Counted from the stretch's first letter, positions 12,082 to 25,087 are shown. The stretch is 64,000 nt of DNA from Macrothele yani (GCA_039090855.1 CM077006.1:44959336-45023335), one strand, 5' to 3'. Made by a program: numbers and translations. The notes: generated from the letters alone by a model not told the origin.

Positions 12082-12834
12082 GGTAAAGAAATTAGTACCA
12101 CATGAATTTTTAGTTGGGAGTTGTTTAATAGGAATATAATAATTTTAAAACTAGTAACAGATATTTTAATAAGCAAAAATGTGGATCCTTTTATATAAAC
12201 AAAATACAAAATAAAATAACAAGACAGGTTTTTTGAGGGGGAGGGGGTAAATTTTAACTATCAGCCCACTTGCTTCTGTTTTCTGCCATAAGAAAACAAA
12301 CAGATTTAAAAAAGAATTATAATTGAACTACTCAGCTTACTCACAATTTTATTTTGAGTAATAACCATAACTGTGCCCTTCCTCCCTATTGGAACACAGC
12401 AGAGAAAATAATTTACAGGAGATCACAAAACTATATCAGTCAGCATCTTAGAGCAAAGAAACTAGGGGTACATTTTTGATTATGGTCACTTTTACCTAGT
12501 TTCAAAGTTAGCGTGTGTTGTTTCACCATATTTATATACAGCCGGATTACACCTACCATGAAGGGGCAGATGCACTAACTCTTCCCCTAAAGAAAGAAAA
12601 TTGAAAATGCAAGACAAGAAATCATGATTCTCCATGTTTTATTTACCATAAGGACCATTTGCTTGCCATAAAGGTCTGTTTGAAAAACTTCAGAGGATCA
12701 GTGAGAAGTTTATACTTAGACTAGCTTCGGAATTACAAAATAAAATCGCAACATAAAATGTGGTTTACAACATAAAATGTGTGTATGGTCTCATATGTGG
12801 AAGAATCAGGCAGCCAGCTTAAAACCAGATTGTC

Positions 12835-12840
<6 letters not shown>

Positions 12841-12875
<35 letters not shown>
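12841..12875. repeat. (AG)n microsatellite
   Basis: Pure AG repeat of about 35 bp, continuing the AGAGAA just upstream. Confidence 0.95.
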
Positions 12876-12877
<2 letters not shown>

Positions 12878-13097
12878 ATAAAGCTGTAATTAAAAATATG
12901 ACAAACAAAACAGGTTTGGACAGATTTATCAATGAAGGGAGAAATATTCTTCATAATGCATGGAAAATTCACAGAATATTCAAGAAAGCAAACAGAATTT
13001 GCTTGTACCACTTACTGGTCATCCACTTCGACATGCTTCGAATAGCAAAAAGCTGAGGACTTTCAGATTCCTGTGTCTCAGTTGCTTGGAACTTCAC

Positions 13098-14014
13098 TGT
13101 CCTGGGTGGTGTAAAGGTTAGCATACTCGACCGGCAGTGCCGGGTTTAAGGCTTTTGAAGCCCTAGGCCAAATTTTCTATGTGCTCCCCCCATCCGGCCA
13201 CCCATATTTCAATTTGCTCCTATAAGATTTTCTAATAAACTTATCTTTAAGTTAAGAATATAATAATTGGTAGTGTAATTTTATTTGTCTTGTTTTGATT
13301 CTTTAAAATTGCATTACAACAACAAAAATTAATAAAGTATATAAAAATTAATTGTAAGATTTTTCGGGAAATGATACAAACTGTCACATTTTTTTACAAG
13401 TTTGATTTATTTGAACATAAATAAAATGGAATTGTGAGCTTATTATAATAAGTAATCTACTACAAGTATGACTACTCAAGTCTTGCTATATTTTATAAAA
13501 TGAAACCCTTATTTCTAACATTTACAAATACAACTAAACCTAATAGACAAAAGTAGTTATGAGTGAGTTAGTACAATAATTAAACAAAAAATGAACTGCA
13601 TGAACTCGGAGCTGGGTATAGATTTAACAATGATCACATATCAACTTTAAGGCTTTAATAGACAGACTTTGCATGCGCTCTCTATCGCACTAGTACGAAC
13701 ACGAGCGTGCTCGCAATAGAGCTATTATTATGTTCTTATTTCTTTAGTTATCATTCAAGATAAAATAAAAAATTACCACTACTTTATTTTATTCAAGTAA
13801 ATTAAAATAATGGTACCTCCCTTTTCAAAATTTTTCTGTTCTCTCCGTTTTTCTTGATTCTACACCTGTGGCCCTCTAGAGCCTGTGGCTCCTAGGCCGC
13901 AGCCTAGTTGGCCTAATGGTAAATCCGCCGCTGTCGACTGGTAATTGGGAGATGCGGGGTTCGATTCCTATTCCAGGACGACTGAAATGTTCAAGTCTTC
14001 GGAGAAGTGTTACA
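13098..14014 (+). mobile_element. tRNA-derived SINE-B, split by a hAT insertion
   Basis: The head TGTCCTGGGTGGTGTAAAGG (A-box-like) lies at 13098-13117. After the inserted element, 13942 onward gives GGGGTTCGATTCC (B-box-like) and CCAGGACGACTGAAATGTTC. The same head and tail (CTGGGTGGTGTAATGG, then CGATGAAA and TTCAAGTTTTC) recur at 50418-50575 and 39713-39870, so this is a family distinct from SINE-A. The insertion lies between the A and B boxes and would disable it. Confidence 0.82.
13135..13933. mobile_element. non-autonomous hAT nested in a SINE
   Basis: The left end CAGTGCCGGGTTTA matches the reverse complement of the right end, CAGCGGCGGATTTA. They are flanked by tcgaccgg (13127-13134) and tcgactgg (13934-13941), an 8-bp target duplication with one difference. 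The 799-bp interior is AT-rich with no coding signature. Confidence 0.88.
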
Positions 14015-14062
14015 TGGATAACCAGTGGTACAAGCAAATTCTGTTTGCTTTGCTTGAATATT

Positions 14063-17000
14063 CTTGGACAGATATGTTCAAAATACAGAACATAAAGTCA
14101 TGGTTCGTACGCACCTTGAAAAAAAAAAGAGTTAATTTTCAAGTCCTTGAAAGAATATGAAAAAGTTTGAGACTCCGTAAAGAGTGCTTGATAAAAAATT
14201 CTTTTGTTTTTTAAGTAATGGCATGAAAGAGTATGTAAAATACTTGTTTGTGTTAAAAGGTTGTATAGGAGATTTCTGTGTAGTTCCAATTAAAACACCA
14301 AACTGATCAAATAGTGCAGAACTTGTGTTCAACTCAGGGAGCATATAGGCAGCTGCAGAATGCAGACGTACGTGAGCATGCTGTATGCGGATAGTTTCCA
14401 AATTATTAACAGATTTTGTGGATAGTTTTTACTTGTAGATAAAAAAAATTAAATATATTATTTACAGCAGTTAAAACCCTTACTCAAGTCTTTACTCAGA
14501 TTACTTAATTGTATTTTAACTTGAAGAACGTTCAATTATTTTCTACCTCTTCTGAGTTCTTTTGTTTTTACAGACATTTCTGGCCTATAATTTGTATCAA
14601 GGTCTGTTCTCAATGTGTAGGAATTGTGCCAAAAGTTTTATTTACACAAAAACAATTTAAATTTTATTGCCAGGTACCTCTTGCAGAAGCAAGTTATTAA
14701 ATTAAAATTTATTTCAAATGTATTTTGTAAGTCTACTATTTTTTAATTAAATTGTTGAAAATGCTATTAATAATTTTTGAAGCTTCATTAATGGAACGTT
14801 TTTTCTGGATATAAAACATTTTCTTTAATTAGTCTCTTGTTTTTATGAAGTTCATGGTCCAATATTTTACCATAAATGTCCATTTCATAATCTTTGCTGC
14901 ACATTTGATTGTAATGTATTATATTTATTTGGTTCTCACTGGAATCTGTAATGTTATAATAATTATTTTTTTCTTTTATTAATTTTTCTTTAAATGATCT
15001 TATTCTACTGTTATCACGGATCACTCTTTGCGGGTTTGCAGAAAGTTTTCTGTTCAATGGTTGTGTACGCAGATACATTTTAATTTTGTACAACTCTGGG
15101 CAGCTGGTACCTTGGCTATGCCATCAGGACACAGTAAAATAAGTAGAATGATGTATTCGCGAGCTTGTGTTGACTGGGGTTAGGGATGCTTTCTTGCCGG
15201 AGGGTGAATACAAAAATAAAATGTACCCTTTCAAAATATTCCCAAAATAAAATTATTTTGAAAAACACTAAAACATAGAGGCAATTCAAAGTTTATAAAA
15301 CAAACCAACAGGGGGTAACAGGCAGGCCATTGAAGATGTGCTCATCTCAGCTAAGTTTAATGGTTTGAACTTGCTAAAATACCTACCCCTGACTGACCGA
15401 CAGTGCACACATATGATAATTTGGTTTTAAACAGTCCTTGGAAAGTGCTTGAATTTGTTTTGTTTGGAAGAGTACGAACCTTGAAAGTGTTTTGGGATAC
15501 TGTAGAAGTTCTGACACATCACCAGCACTTTTTTAAAAGAAAATTGTCAGAAGGACTGGAAATAGATAAAAAAAAAAAAGAAGAGGTACAACATTAAATG
15601 ATTTGAAAGGTTGGAATTTACCTCATGAATGGCAACACCTACTATAGCTGTAGTCCTCAGGAAGGGTAGTGGCACTACCCAAAAATTTGATTTAAAAATA
15701 TCCTTTATTCCGTAGTAAAAACCTGTAAGTTTGAAATAGTTGTAATGCATTAAGTCTAGGAATAACCATGCCATCAATTAATACCATGCTGCCCCCCTCC
15801 CTTTTTTGCCATTTACTTTTTTCTCTGATAAAAATATTCCAGAACTCTAAAAACTGTTTTTGTTTACTTGCTGCATGTGACACTGATATAGTTTTGTGAC
15901 CATCTGCCAGTTATATTCTCAGCTGTGTCAGAGGGGGCGGGGGGGCAACTATGAATAATAACTAGTGCATGTAATTAGTGCTTGAAGTAAAATTATGGGT
16001 AAACTGCATGGTTCAATTATAAATATTTTTAATGTCTTCATTTTGTTAGGGCAGAAGTTCTGCCCTTTGCAAATTCAGTCGTGTACATACACGAGTTTGT
16101 AGTCATGGACCACTGAAGGCGAGTGGGCTGATGGAAAAAGCATTCATATGATTATTCTGCATTTCCTTTGTATAAAAGAATTTGAATTTTTGCATATAAA
16201 AAGTACATGTTCTTAGAACAATATTATCAAGTCATGTAGCAAAGATATCGTAGAGTAAAAATATAAACTCACGTATCTTACTAGCTTCAGCGACTTTTTC
16301 ACGTTATCTTGAGCTGTTGCCTATGCCAAAAGGTCATTCAAGCAAATGTGGCATTGCTGTTTTTTTAACAATAAATATCTATTGTAACCTAATATTTTAA
16401 TATACTGTTAATAATAATTTAACTCTAAAATAAAAAAAAACCTAAACATTTACATTTATAAAACAGACATTTCATTGTTAATTAAAATTCAGTCAAAATA
16501 CCTAACTAATTAACTAAAATACTTACATATTAAAACCTTTAGTTATCTATACTATATACAAATACATTCTTAACATACTGAATGCTCCCTTGAACACAAA
16601 AACATAAATAGCCATCACAAGTCGAGAAATAGCCATGACATCAATTATTACCAAGTTTGATGGTATTGTTAAACAATATGGTATGTTTAATAGATATGAG
16701 TTTGAATAACTCAGTATCCAATTAATCTAGTTCCTTTTCACCATCATGATGGGTGTGAGTAGGCTGTATGTAAACATGGTGGAATGACACATGTTGAACT
16801 TCAAAACTATGTGAAAGTAACCATAATCAAAAGTCCATCCTAAACTAGATCTGCCACTAAAGATCATTATTCTACATTTTCTTTGTAAGAAAAAAAGACA
16901 TTTCTTTTTCATATTAAAAAATACAGAATGTTATTATTGAAATTATTATTATTGTAACAAACACTCATGAAATGTGGCAGCAGGGATTATTTCTTTGCTT

Positions 17001-17989
17001 GTGATGATAGGTATGCAGTCTTTTGTAAACAAAGTGGATTAATACATGAAACTACATGATGAACTGAGATTTGGTAACCAACCTCCAAAAAATCTTCACA
17101 TTATGCAGAAATTTTAATTTATTATTTTAAATTGGTGTTAAATTACAGGGATTACTAGTAATATTTTACTTTACGCTGTTTGTCAAATTTTCAGGTATAA
17201 CGCATCATGAGCATTGACTCAAGGCATCATCTCCAACGCATCATGAGCATTGACTCAAGCATGGATGTAGAAATTGAGAGGAGACATTCCTAATTCTTCC
17301 ATGCGAACCACATGAAGTGGGATTTGTTGGGATTTTGCTCTTTCATGCTAATAGTAGTATCTATTAAAGGTAGCACCTTTTGTGAAGAAGGAATGTTAAA
17401 AATGTTAAACAGCTGTTAGAAATTCCCCAACAGCTCATTGATTTTTTAACTTGATAAATATAAAACAAAATTTACATGAAAAGTATGAATTCCAAATATT
17501 AATAAAAAATAAATCTACATGGAAGCTAAACATGAAAATGCTGAAATATATTCTGAAACATGAAACCAAGTTCTACTCTGGCAAATCAGTTCAAGAAAAA
17601 GTACTGGCTTCTAAAAATAAAAAAAAAATTGTTGGAAGTACATGCAAGCAGGTAGTCAGTGCTCTAAAGGTTGTCAAGCACATGGAAGGATATGGCACAG
17701 GCTTCAAAAACTCTCCCTCGGGTATCTCCTCTAGATTCCTACCTCCATAGACTCGATGGAGTGGGTATTGCCACTCGGCCATTTTGGCCATCAATTGTGG
17801 CTCCTCTTTTTAATTTATACACCTTTTTCCAAATTTCTGTTCACAAAGTGCTGCTGATGACATAAAATTTAATGACCAAAAACACTAGACATTACCACTT
17901 GAGTGGCACCACCTATTTCTTTGTGTCAGTCCTGAGAGATTAAAGTACAACCTGAAAATTAGATATTTAGTGCGAAGTAAGACATCCAT
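14063..17989. other. no recognisable gene; scattered simple repeats
   Basis: AT-rich sequence with several open frames (for example 14788-15093 minus, 17451-17750 plus) that I cannot assign to a family. A 25-bp segment AACGCATCATGAGCATTGAC... is repeated exactly at 17199-17223 and 17235-17259. I see no splice-bounded exon with a domain signature. Confidence 0.35.
17199..17259. repeat. 36-bp period direct repeat
   Basis: A 25-bp identical segment starts at 17199 and again at 17235, separated by 11 bp. Confidence 0.9.
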
Positions 17990-20900
17990 GGGGATGTAAG
18001 GTCAGGTGATGCGTAACATCACAGCCTCTCCTTGACAAATGTCAACCCCGCCTTCTCGTGGTGCATCCTGTTCCCACTAAAGGGGCTCTGACGACCGCAA
18101 ATAGCGGTATAACTATACCATCGGGATCAGAGGAAATGCTATCCCACACTCACCAACCCGCTTGGCCAGCGTGGTGAGTTATGGCCAAACACCTCCAAAA
18201 TGACTCTACAACTTAAATCTTGGCCCTCAGTCTCCGGCAGCTGGAATGTACCTGGCCAAGGCAGCGGCCAGTGCGACATGAAGGCAGAGGGTGCTAAGAA
18301 TCCCCGGAGGACCGGACTAGGCTGCCATTTGATGCTGACCTTGGCTACCTACAACGGACGCTCCCTATCTTCTGATTCAAGGCTTCTTGAATTGGAAGAG
18401 GAATTACAAAGGATCAAGTGGGACATCGTCGGGCTAAGTGAGGTAAGGAGAAAAGGAGATCTCATTGAACTGAAAAGTGGACATCTCTTCTATTATCGTG
18501 GGACAGATACTGGCAGAACTAGTGGTGTTGGATTTATAATAAACAAGAAACTGAAGGATAAAGTGGTAGAAGTTGAAAGTTCCTCTGACAGAGCTGCACG
18601 ACTCGTTATCCAACTATCGAGAAGATACCAGGCTCAGATTATTCAAACTTATGCACCCACCACAAGTCATCCTGAAGAAGAAATTGAAGAATTTTATGAG
18701 GAAATTCGTCATCTAAATAATAAAGGTAAGCAGCACTTGAAGATAATTATGGGAGATTTCAATGCAAAAATAGGGCACCGGCAACAGAATGAAACTTCAG
18801 TAGGTAAATTCGGTCACGGCAACAGAAACCAGCGTGGAAATACTCTCGTTGAGTTTGCAGAGGCAGAAGGATTTTTCATCTTGAATTCCTTTTTCAAGAA
18901 AAAGCCACACAGGAAATGGACATGGAGACATCCAATTGGGACGACAAGTGAAATTGATTTTATTATGTGTAACAAAAAATTCGTCATCGAAGACTGCAGT
19001 GTGCTGAACAAGTTCAACACAGGTAGTGACCATAGATTGGTGAGATGTAAGATGCACCTCAACACTAAACTGGAACGTGGCAAGCTCATAAGACAAACAG
19101 AATGTATTGACATAACCAACCTTAAAAAACACCATAATACTTTCAAGTTGGAACTGAAGAACAGATTCTCTGCTTTAGAAGGCCTAACATCTGAAGAAGT
19201 GGATATTTCGGAAGTTAACAGAAAAGTAACCAAAGCTCTTATGGAAACAGCAACAAAATTAGCTGGGTCTAAGAACAAGTTGCATGTAAACAAATTATCA
19301 GGAAAAACCAAAATGTTGATGCAAAAAAGAAGAGAGATGAGGACAACTAAAGAAGATGTGACTTCCAAAGTGGAATATATAGAGCTATGCAAGACAGCAT
19401 GAAAAAGTATCACTGAAGACGTAAGGAAATTCAACTGTGAGCTAGTGAGGAAAGCAATTGAAGACAACCAAAGCCTAAAGATAGCAAAGGGACATCTCAG
19501 TAAGGGAAGAAAACAGATTATGGCTCTGAGAAAAGAAGATGGTTCTATAACAAGAAATAGAGGCGAAATTTTGACAAGAGTGAAAGATTTCTACTCCAAA
19601 TTATATGAAAGGGATGATACATGTACTCCAGACATCATGAAAGGTACCAGAGTTCTTCCAGTCCTCCCAGCAGAAGTTGCTCATGCAATCAAGAACATGA
19701 AGCGGGGGAAAGCTCCAGGAGAAGATGGAATTACTATAGACATCATACAAGAAGCAAGTGGAGAAATTGAAACAGTACTCGCCCAAATTTTCACTCGATG
19801 CCTTAATGAAGGGAAGATTCCTGAGGATTGGAACAATGCTACAATGATCCTGCTACATAAAAAAGGTGACATTGAGGATCTCAGGAACTACAGACCTATC
19901 AGCCTCCTATCAGTGGTTTATAAAATCTTCACTAAAGTTCTTTCACACCGCTTGAAGGTAACACTGGACATGGCTCAACCGAGAGAACAAGCTGGATTCA
20001 GGAGTGGCTACAGCACAATAGATCATATCCACGTACTGAGAGAACTAATTGAAAGAGCGAGGGAATATGAACTTCCATTGTGCATGGCTTTTATCGATTA
20101 TGAAAAAGCCTTTGATTCGGTGAAACCATCAGCAGTTACCACGGCTCTGAAATCCTGCGGTATTGAAGATGCATACATTAATATTATTAATAACATCTAT
20201 GAAAATGCAAGTGCAAAGATTCGGCTGTTTGAAAATACAACACACATAAAAATTGGAAAGGGAGTGAGACAAGGTGACACCATATCTTCCAAGCTCTTTA
20301 ATGCCACATTGGAAAATGTCTTTCAATCACTGAACTGGGAAAACAAAGGGATAAAGATTAATGGAGATTATCTAACCCACCTTCGTTTTGCTGATGACGT
20401 AGTCATTTTTGCAACTACCCCATCAGAGCTGCAGAGTATGATCCAGGAACTTGCTGACAAGAGTAAAGAAGTGGGATTAAAAATGAACTTTCAGAAGACA
20501 AAAGTGATGTTCAATGTTTTTACAAGAAATGAAGATTTATCGATTGATGGAGAACAACTGGAGATAACAGATACGTATGTTTATCTTGGACAGCAGATAT
20601 CAAGTGAGGGTCACATTGATGAAGAAATTAATCGGCGTACAAAACTTGCCTGGAGAGCTTTTGGAAGAAACAGCATAATTTTCAAGAGCAATATGCCATT
20701 ATGTCTTAAAAGAAAAGTGTTTGATCAATGCATCCTTCCAGTGCTTACGTATGGTGCAGAGACGTGGACCTTAACTAAAAGAGACATACAAAGGCTGCAG
20801 ACAACTCAAAGAAGCATGGAGAGGTGCATGCTTGGTATAACCAGGAGAGATAAGAAGAGGAACTCGTGGATCCGAAAAATGACGAGAGTGGAAGACATCA

Positions 20901-21168
20901 TGATCAGAGTTAAATCCCTGAAATGGCAATGGGCTGGACATACTGCCAGAAGGACAGACCATAGATGGACAGCCGAAATTTTAGATTGGATTCCAAGGGA
21001 CAGGAAAAGACCCAGAAAAAGACCACATGGGAGATGGGTGGATGAAATTCGTAAATATGCGGGAGTGACATGGAGGAGACTGGCACAAGACAGACCGTTG
21101 TGGAGGAAACTTGGGGAGACCTTCGTCCAACAGTGGATTGATAATGGTTGACAATGATGATGATGATG
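17990..21168 (+). mobile_element. RTE-like LINE, copy 1, full length
   Basis: A non-LTR retrotransposon of about 3.18 kb. It starts GGGATGTAAGGTCAGGTGAT and ends in an ATG-triplet repeat (CAATGATGATGATGATG). It is flanked by a perfect 11-bp target-site duplication aagacatccat (17979-17989 and 21169-21179). It has a short 5' leader, a single endonuclease-reverse transcriptase reading frame and a microsatellite-like 3' end without poly(A), the layout of the RTE/BovB clade. Copies 2 (26337-29519) and 3 (59631-62807) share both termini. Confidence 0.9.
18200..21151 (+). pseudogene. LINE endonuclease-reverse transcriptase, one stop
   Basis: The protein would nick target DNA and reverse-transcribe the element RNA. 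The AP-endonuclease-like domain comes first: TYNGRSLSSDSRLLELEEEL, GLSEVRRKG, then QTYAPTTSHPEEE, MGDFNAKIG and GSDHRLVRCKM. The reverse transcriptase follows: NYRPISLLSVVYKIFTKVLS, AFIDYEKAFDSV, GVRQGDTIS and FADDVVIFA with the catalytic DD. The C-terminal tail is RTE-like (GRWVDEIRKYAGVTWRR). A single TGA at 19400-19402 splits the frame where copies 2 and 3 have AGA (Arg). One codon (Glu in RRKGEDL) is also missing. Otherwise about 985 codons are open. Antisense open frames over this region are shadows. Confidence 0.92.
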
Positions 21169-21348
21169 AAGACATCCATAAATTAACTTCAATTGAGTAA
21201 TAGTCATTGGGGTTGCCATGACTTCATTAATTCAGATTATTATTTCAGCAGGAAACTCAAGTTCACTTTTATTCTTTTTGGCAGAGTAAGTCAAGTTTTG
21301 GTGTCACTGATTTTTTATATACTCACTAGCAAACAGACCTGCTTGTTT

Positions 21349-21544
21349 ATATATTAAGATAATGCAACGCAGTTTGTCGCAAATATTTATTTTTTCAAGT
21401 CGATTGTGGTTTCGCTGGGTATTGACCTAGCTTCATCAGGATGGATTCATCTTGATGAAGCTAAGTCAATACCCAGCAAAACCATGATCAACTTAAAAAA
21501 ATAAATATTTGTGACAAACTACGTTGTATTTTCTTAATATATAT
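21349..21544. repeat. long imperfect palindrome (Penelope-end-like)
   Basis: The left arm (ATATTAAGATAATGCAACGC onward) and right arm are reverse complements for about 90 bp each, meeting near 21440-21450. The left half read on the minus strand gives CCTGATGAAGCTAGG, a short loop, then CCCAGCGAAACC. This layout resembles the terminal repeats of Penelope-like elements with a hammerhead-type core. The right half has the matching GAAA mutated to AAAA. Confidence 0.8.
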
Positions 21545-23281
21545 AATCGTCACAAGTCTGTAGTCTTTGCGATCAAAAAGACCTGGTTGTTGCCTGGGTC
21601 TAACCAAAAATACATGAGCCAGCTTCTGGGCAAGTGTTTTCCTGAAATTATGAATAGGATATATGGCACAGAAACATTTAATTTAAATATCTTCCAGTAA
21701 TAAACAGAAAGGAATTAAAAACAGAAAATTAATAAATCTGTATTTTTGCCAGCAGAATTGGCTAAAACCATTAGTCTTTATTGACTGTGAATGTAGGAAA
21801 TTTGAAATATTTGAAACATGAACATTTTTATGTTACGTTGTAATCCAATATACAATTCTTCCAAAGCACAAGTAAGTTTATCAATGAAGAGCCTTTGGGT
21901 CAGTGGTGTTGAAGGTTCTTCCATTTGGATCCAAGATAAAGAGGATTTCATTCTTGCCAACTCTGCAACTACCAACTTACAGTTGGTAATAGGAAAAGCA
22001 TGGAGTTTGCAAGTTCAGTCCAACAACTTTTAATGATTGACCATGTGTGTTGTGAATTATCTTTGCAAAACTGTGACAAACAGGAAACTCTAGATGTTTA
22101 AACTGTAATGGAAGGTAAGGTGGGATGATTGAAATGTGTGGGATAAAAACGTGGTCTCTTGCAACATGGCCGGTTATGGTGGTAGCTTTGATGATATTTA
22201 ACATGAGTTTTTGACAGGTAATCATATTCTATTGTAGGATGTTGGTGGATCCAGGTTATTTCAAGATGAAATAAATAGTTGAGATGAGAGGTGGGAGAAT
22301 TCGTAAACAAAGGAGTGGCAATGTTAAGCTTTAAAGAAATGAAATGTGAAAAAAACATGAGTTTGCTTGCATTTCATTTCTAGTATTCTATTTGCATTTC
22401 ATTGAAATATACTTTCTCTCTAAAAGATTGATGGAACTATTTTTGTAAAAATAGTTGAACTATTTATAGCATCTGTAGCACATACAGAGCTGCAGTCTCT
22501 CACTTAAACCCACAAATGCTGCAAGGGAAGGTTACGTGTAACACTTCAGAAGTCAAACACCACAAACGGCAAGATCAAATTTCAAACTGTAAATTGTGCA
22601 CGCTTTGTCAAATTCAAATCAATGGTTAAACAAACTTAGTCAAAATCTTTTTATAATCTTTTTATATCTTTTTATAGAAATACTTGGAACTGTTTGTAGT
22701 GCATGGCAACAGAGAGAGAGAGAGAGAGCTGCAGTCTAAAATGTAAATAGACTTGCCAACAGAAGAAGGATATACATAACACTTCAAAGTGCAGCCCAAA
22801 TATTTCGGCCCAACCTATTAATATTGCTGCTTCTATCGTGTTTGGCATGAGATTCTCATGATGTACGGTACAGTGCAATGAAGAATTGTTGCGTTTATGC
22901 AAAGTGTAACGAAATTTGCTGTGTGAGATATAATGTCACAGCAAAACTACAAGATCAAATTTCAGCAATTATTGTAAACCTTATAAATTAATCAAAATTT
23001 TGCAAATTTGAATTTCTAAAAAGGGCTCTGAGGTGCATACATTTGTGTACCTCTTCAGGTTTTTGCCAAATTTCAGACCTCTGTGTTCTGTGATTTCTTC
23101 TGTAGGCAACTGACAGATAGGATGACAGACAAAGGGACACACACAGTAAATTTATTATTATAGGTAAGTTGGATTCAATGTTCTTTTTGAGATCAGTATT
23201 CTATCTGTCATGAAAGGAATCAAAATACTGGTAGTTTTACTTTCCTGTTTGGCAGTCATTGTGCTTTTGGATAATAATATA
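21545..23281. other. no recognisable gene
   Basis: AT-rich sequence. 22480-22600 and 22690-22800 share a diverged direct repeat (GAGCTGCAGTCT, then ACACTTC) and a short (GA)n at 22710-22728. No exon signature is visible. Confidence 0.35.
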
Positions 23282-24196
23282 CATAGTGCGATAAAGTTCA
23301 GAGACTAGATACATAGCATGCCAACAGATGGCAGTACACAGATGTGCGATCAGCGGTCGAGGACAGTGACCTTCACGAGTCATTGCACTGAATGGCGTCA
23401 TTCTGTGAACATCAGGTGCTGTGCTACATGATATTTGGTGACTACATGCACAACACAGCTGCGATTTGAGTATGGACTGCAAACTAAAGCAGCGAGCGAC
23501 ATCAAATTCCACGTGAAACTCGGCAAATCGGGAATGAAGACGCATGAAATGTTGCGACATGCTTATGGCGATGAAGCAATGAGTCATGCGAGGTGTTTTG
23601 AGTGGCACTGGAAGACGACGAGAGGTCAGGGTGACCCTCCACGAGCAAAACCCCCGAATATGTGGACAAAATTAGGGAACTGGTGCATGAGGATCTTCAG
23701 AGAACCATTCAAGATATTGCTACCATCGTCAGTGTGTCATACAGTACAGTGCAAACAATTCTGACGTCGGTTTTGAACATGCACCGCATTGCTGCAAAGT
23801 TTGTGCCAAAGATTTTGAATCGTGAACAAATATGCAGCAACTCGCAGAGCATAGCAACACGCCAGTTTTTCAGCCATAGAAGAAATAATCCCTTCGTCAC
23901 CCGCCTTACTCACCGGATTTGGCCCTCTGCGACTTCTTTCCGTTCCTGAAGATGAAACTTAAGCTCAAGGGTTGCCGTTTTGAAACCGTGGACAAGATCC
24001 AGCGCGAATCGCAGACAGTGCTTGACACGATTCGCGAACAAGACTCCCAGGGAGCGTTCCAACAGCGGCAAAAACGCTGGCAGCGGTGTATCGCCGTCCA
24101 AGGAGACTACTTTGAGGGAGATCATAGCCAGACTTAAGTAACGTAAGTACTTTGTTGTATATCGGCCTAGTCTCAAAACTTTCTGATCGGACCTCA
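23282..24196 (+). mobile_element. mariner-family remnant, internally deleted
   Basis: TA flanks both ends (23280-23281, 24197-24198), with imperfect inverted repeats of about 30 bp (AAGTTCAGAGACTAG left, AAGTTTTGAGACTAGG as reverse complement right). The plus strand encodes broken transposase pieces. The N-terminal helix-turn-helix segment is EDLQRTIQDIATIVSVSYST with VQTIL and RIAAKFVPKIL (23690-23820). The C-terminal block is LKGCRFETVDKIQRES, then KRWQRCIAVQGDYFEGD (23960-24120). The central catalytic segment is deleted and there are frameshifts. This matches the widespread arthropod mariner type. Confidence 0.85.
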
Positions 24197-24291
24197 TATT
24201 ATGAAAATTTGATATAATGAAATAATCGTTTGCTGTGGTTTAATACATTAGAACTTGGTAAACTGTTTTAAAATTAATGAATCACTATGTA

Positions 24292-24643
24292 CAGTAGAAC
24301 TCCAATTATCCAGACTCCAGATATACAAAACTCCAATTATCCGGATCGCTTGTTCTTTCAAGGACAAGTAAAATTAAGATTTTTGTTAATTTATTTACGT
24401 GGTTTTAGTTTTTTCGTTCATTTAAATAATACAAAATGATAATGCAGTACAGCAGATATTTATTTTTGAAACTGTATAACATTTGTTATTATAAAATACA
24501 ATAAATTAAAAAAATTAAATCCCCTCTCTTCGATTAATAAATACGTATTCCGCCTACAGAAAGAAGACAACCCAATTATCTGGATTTTCCGAATATCAGA
24601 TGGGCTGTGGTCCAAGTTAATCCAGATAATTGGAGTTCTGCTG
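24292..24643. mobile_element. pogo/Tigger-type MITE
   Basis: The left end CAGTAGAACTCCAATTATCC and right end (reverse complement CAGCAGAACTCCAATTATCT) form 23-bp inverted repeats flanked by TA on both sides. The CAGTNGAACTCCAATTATCC pattern is typical of pogo/Tigger termini. The 352-bp element has no coding capacity. Confidence 0.88.
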
Positions 24644-25087
24644 TACTTTCATGTCACAAAGTCAAATTCTCCCTATCTTCATTTTAAACAACCAAATCCT
24701 TACAAATGCGTTATTTTGCACCTTGTAATCATAAAAATGTTATCAAATTTTTATTATAAAATTTTGTACTTTAAATGTATATATATATTTATCTTTGTAT
24801 ATATTTTCATTAATTTTCACAAGCCTTTAATTGAAGAATTTGATTCTAATGTGAGTGATCAGGGAAAAGGCACTGCATTTATGGTATTTTATCTGCCAGA
24901 AAACTAATAATTGAAAAAGTGTTTTGTAGTGTACTGTCTTGCATCAACAGATTTTGTCACCACAGCCTTTTAAAAATGTAGTTGGCTTCATTTATCTTAA
25001 AATTTTTAATTAATATATCAAAGATGTCATGCATTTTTAGTTAAATTTATTTTGTTATTCTTTTTGTTTTGGTTTTCCAACACACAG

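Larger units (their letters stand above)
12974..14062. repeat. inverted repeat pair flanking SINE and hAT
   Basis: 12974-13024 (GAATATTCAAGAAAGCAAAC onward) is the reverse complement, with a few mismatches, of 14015-14062. The arms are about 50 bp. Before the hAT insertion they lay only about 190 bp apart and enclosed a tRNA-derived SINE head. This may be the end of an older foldback element. Confidence 0.75.

Noticed and set aside
14788..15093. 101-codon minus-strand frame with many Lys and Asn
   Set aside because: It contains no domain I recognise, has AT-rich composition and no paralogue in the window. It could be a transposon relic, but there is no positive evidence.
17451..17794. Overlapping open frames on both strands
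   Set aside because: No domain, and Lys/Asn-rich composition as expected from AT-rich DNA.
18797..21219. Several minus-strand frames over LINE copy 1
   Set aside because: They are antisense shadows of the LINE reading frame. The same shadows appear over copies 2 and 3.
21977..22358. His/Tyr-rich minus-strand frames
   Set aside because: No domain match. They overlap each other in different frames and seem to be chance.
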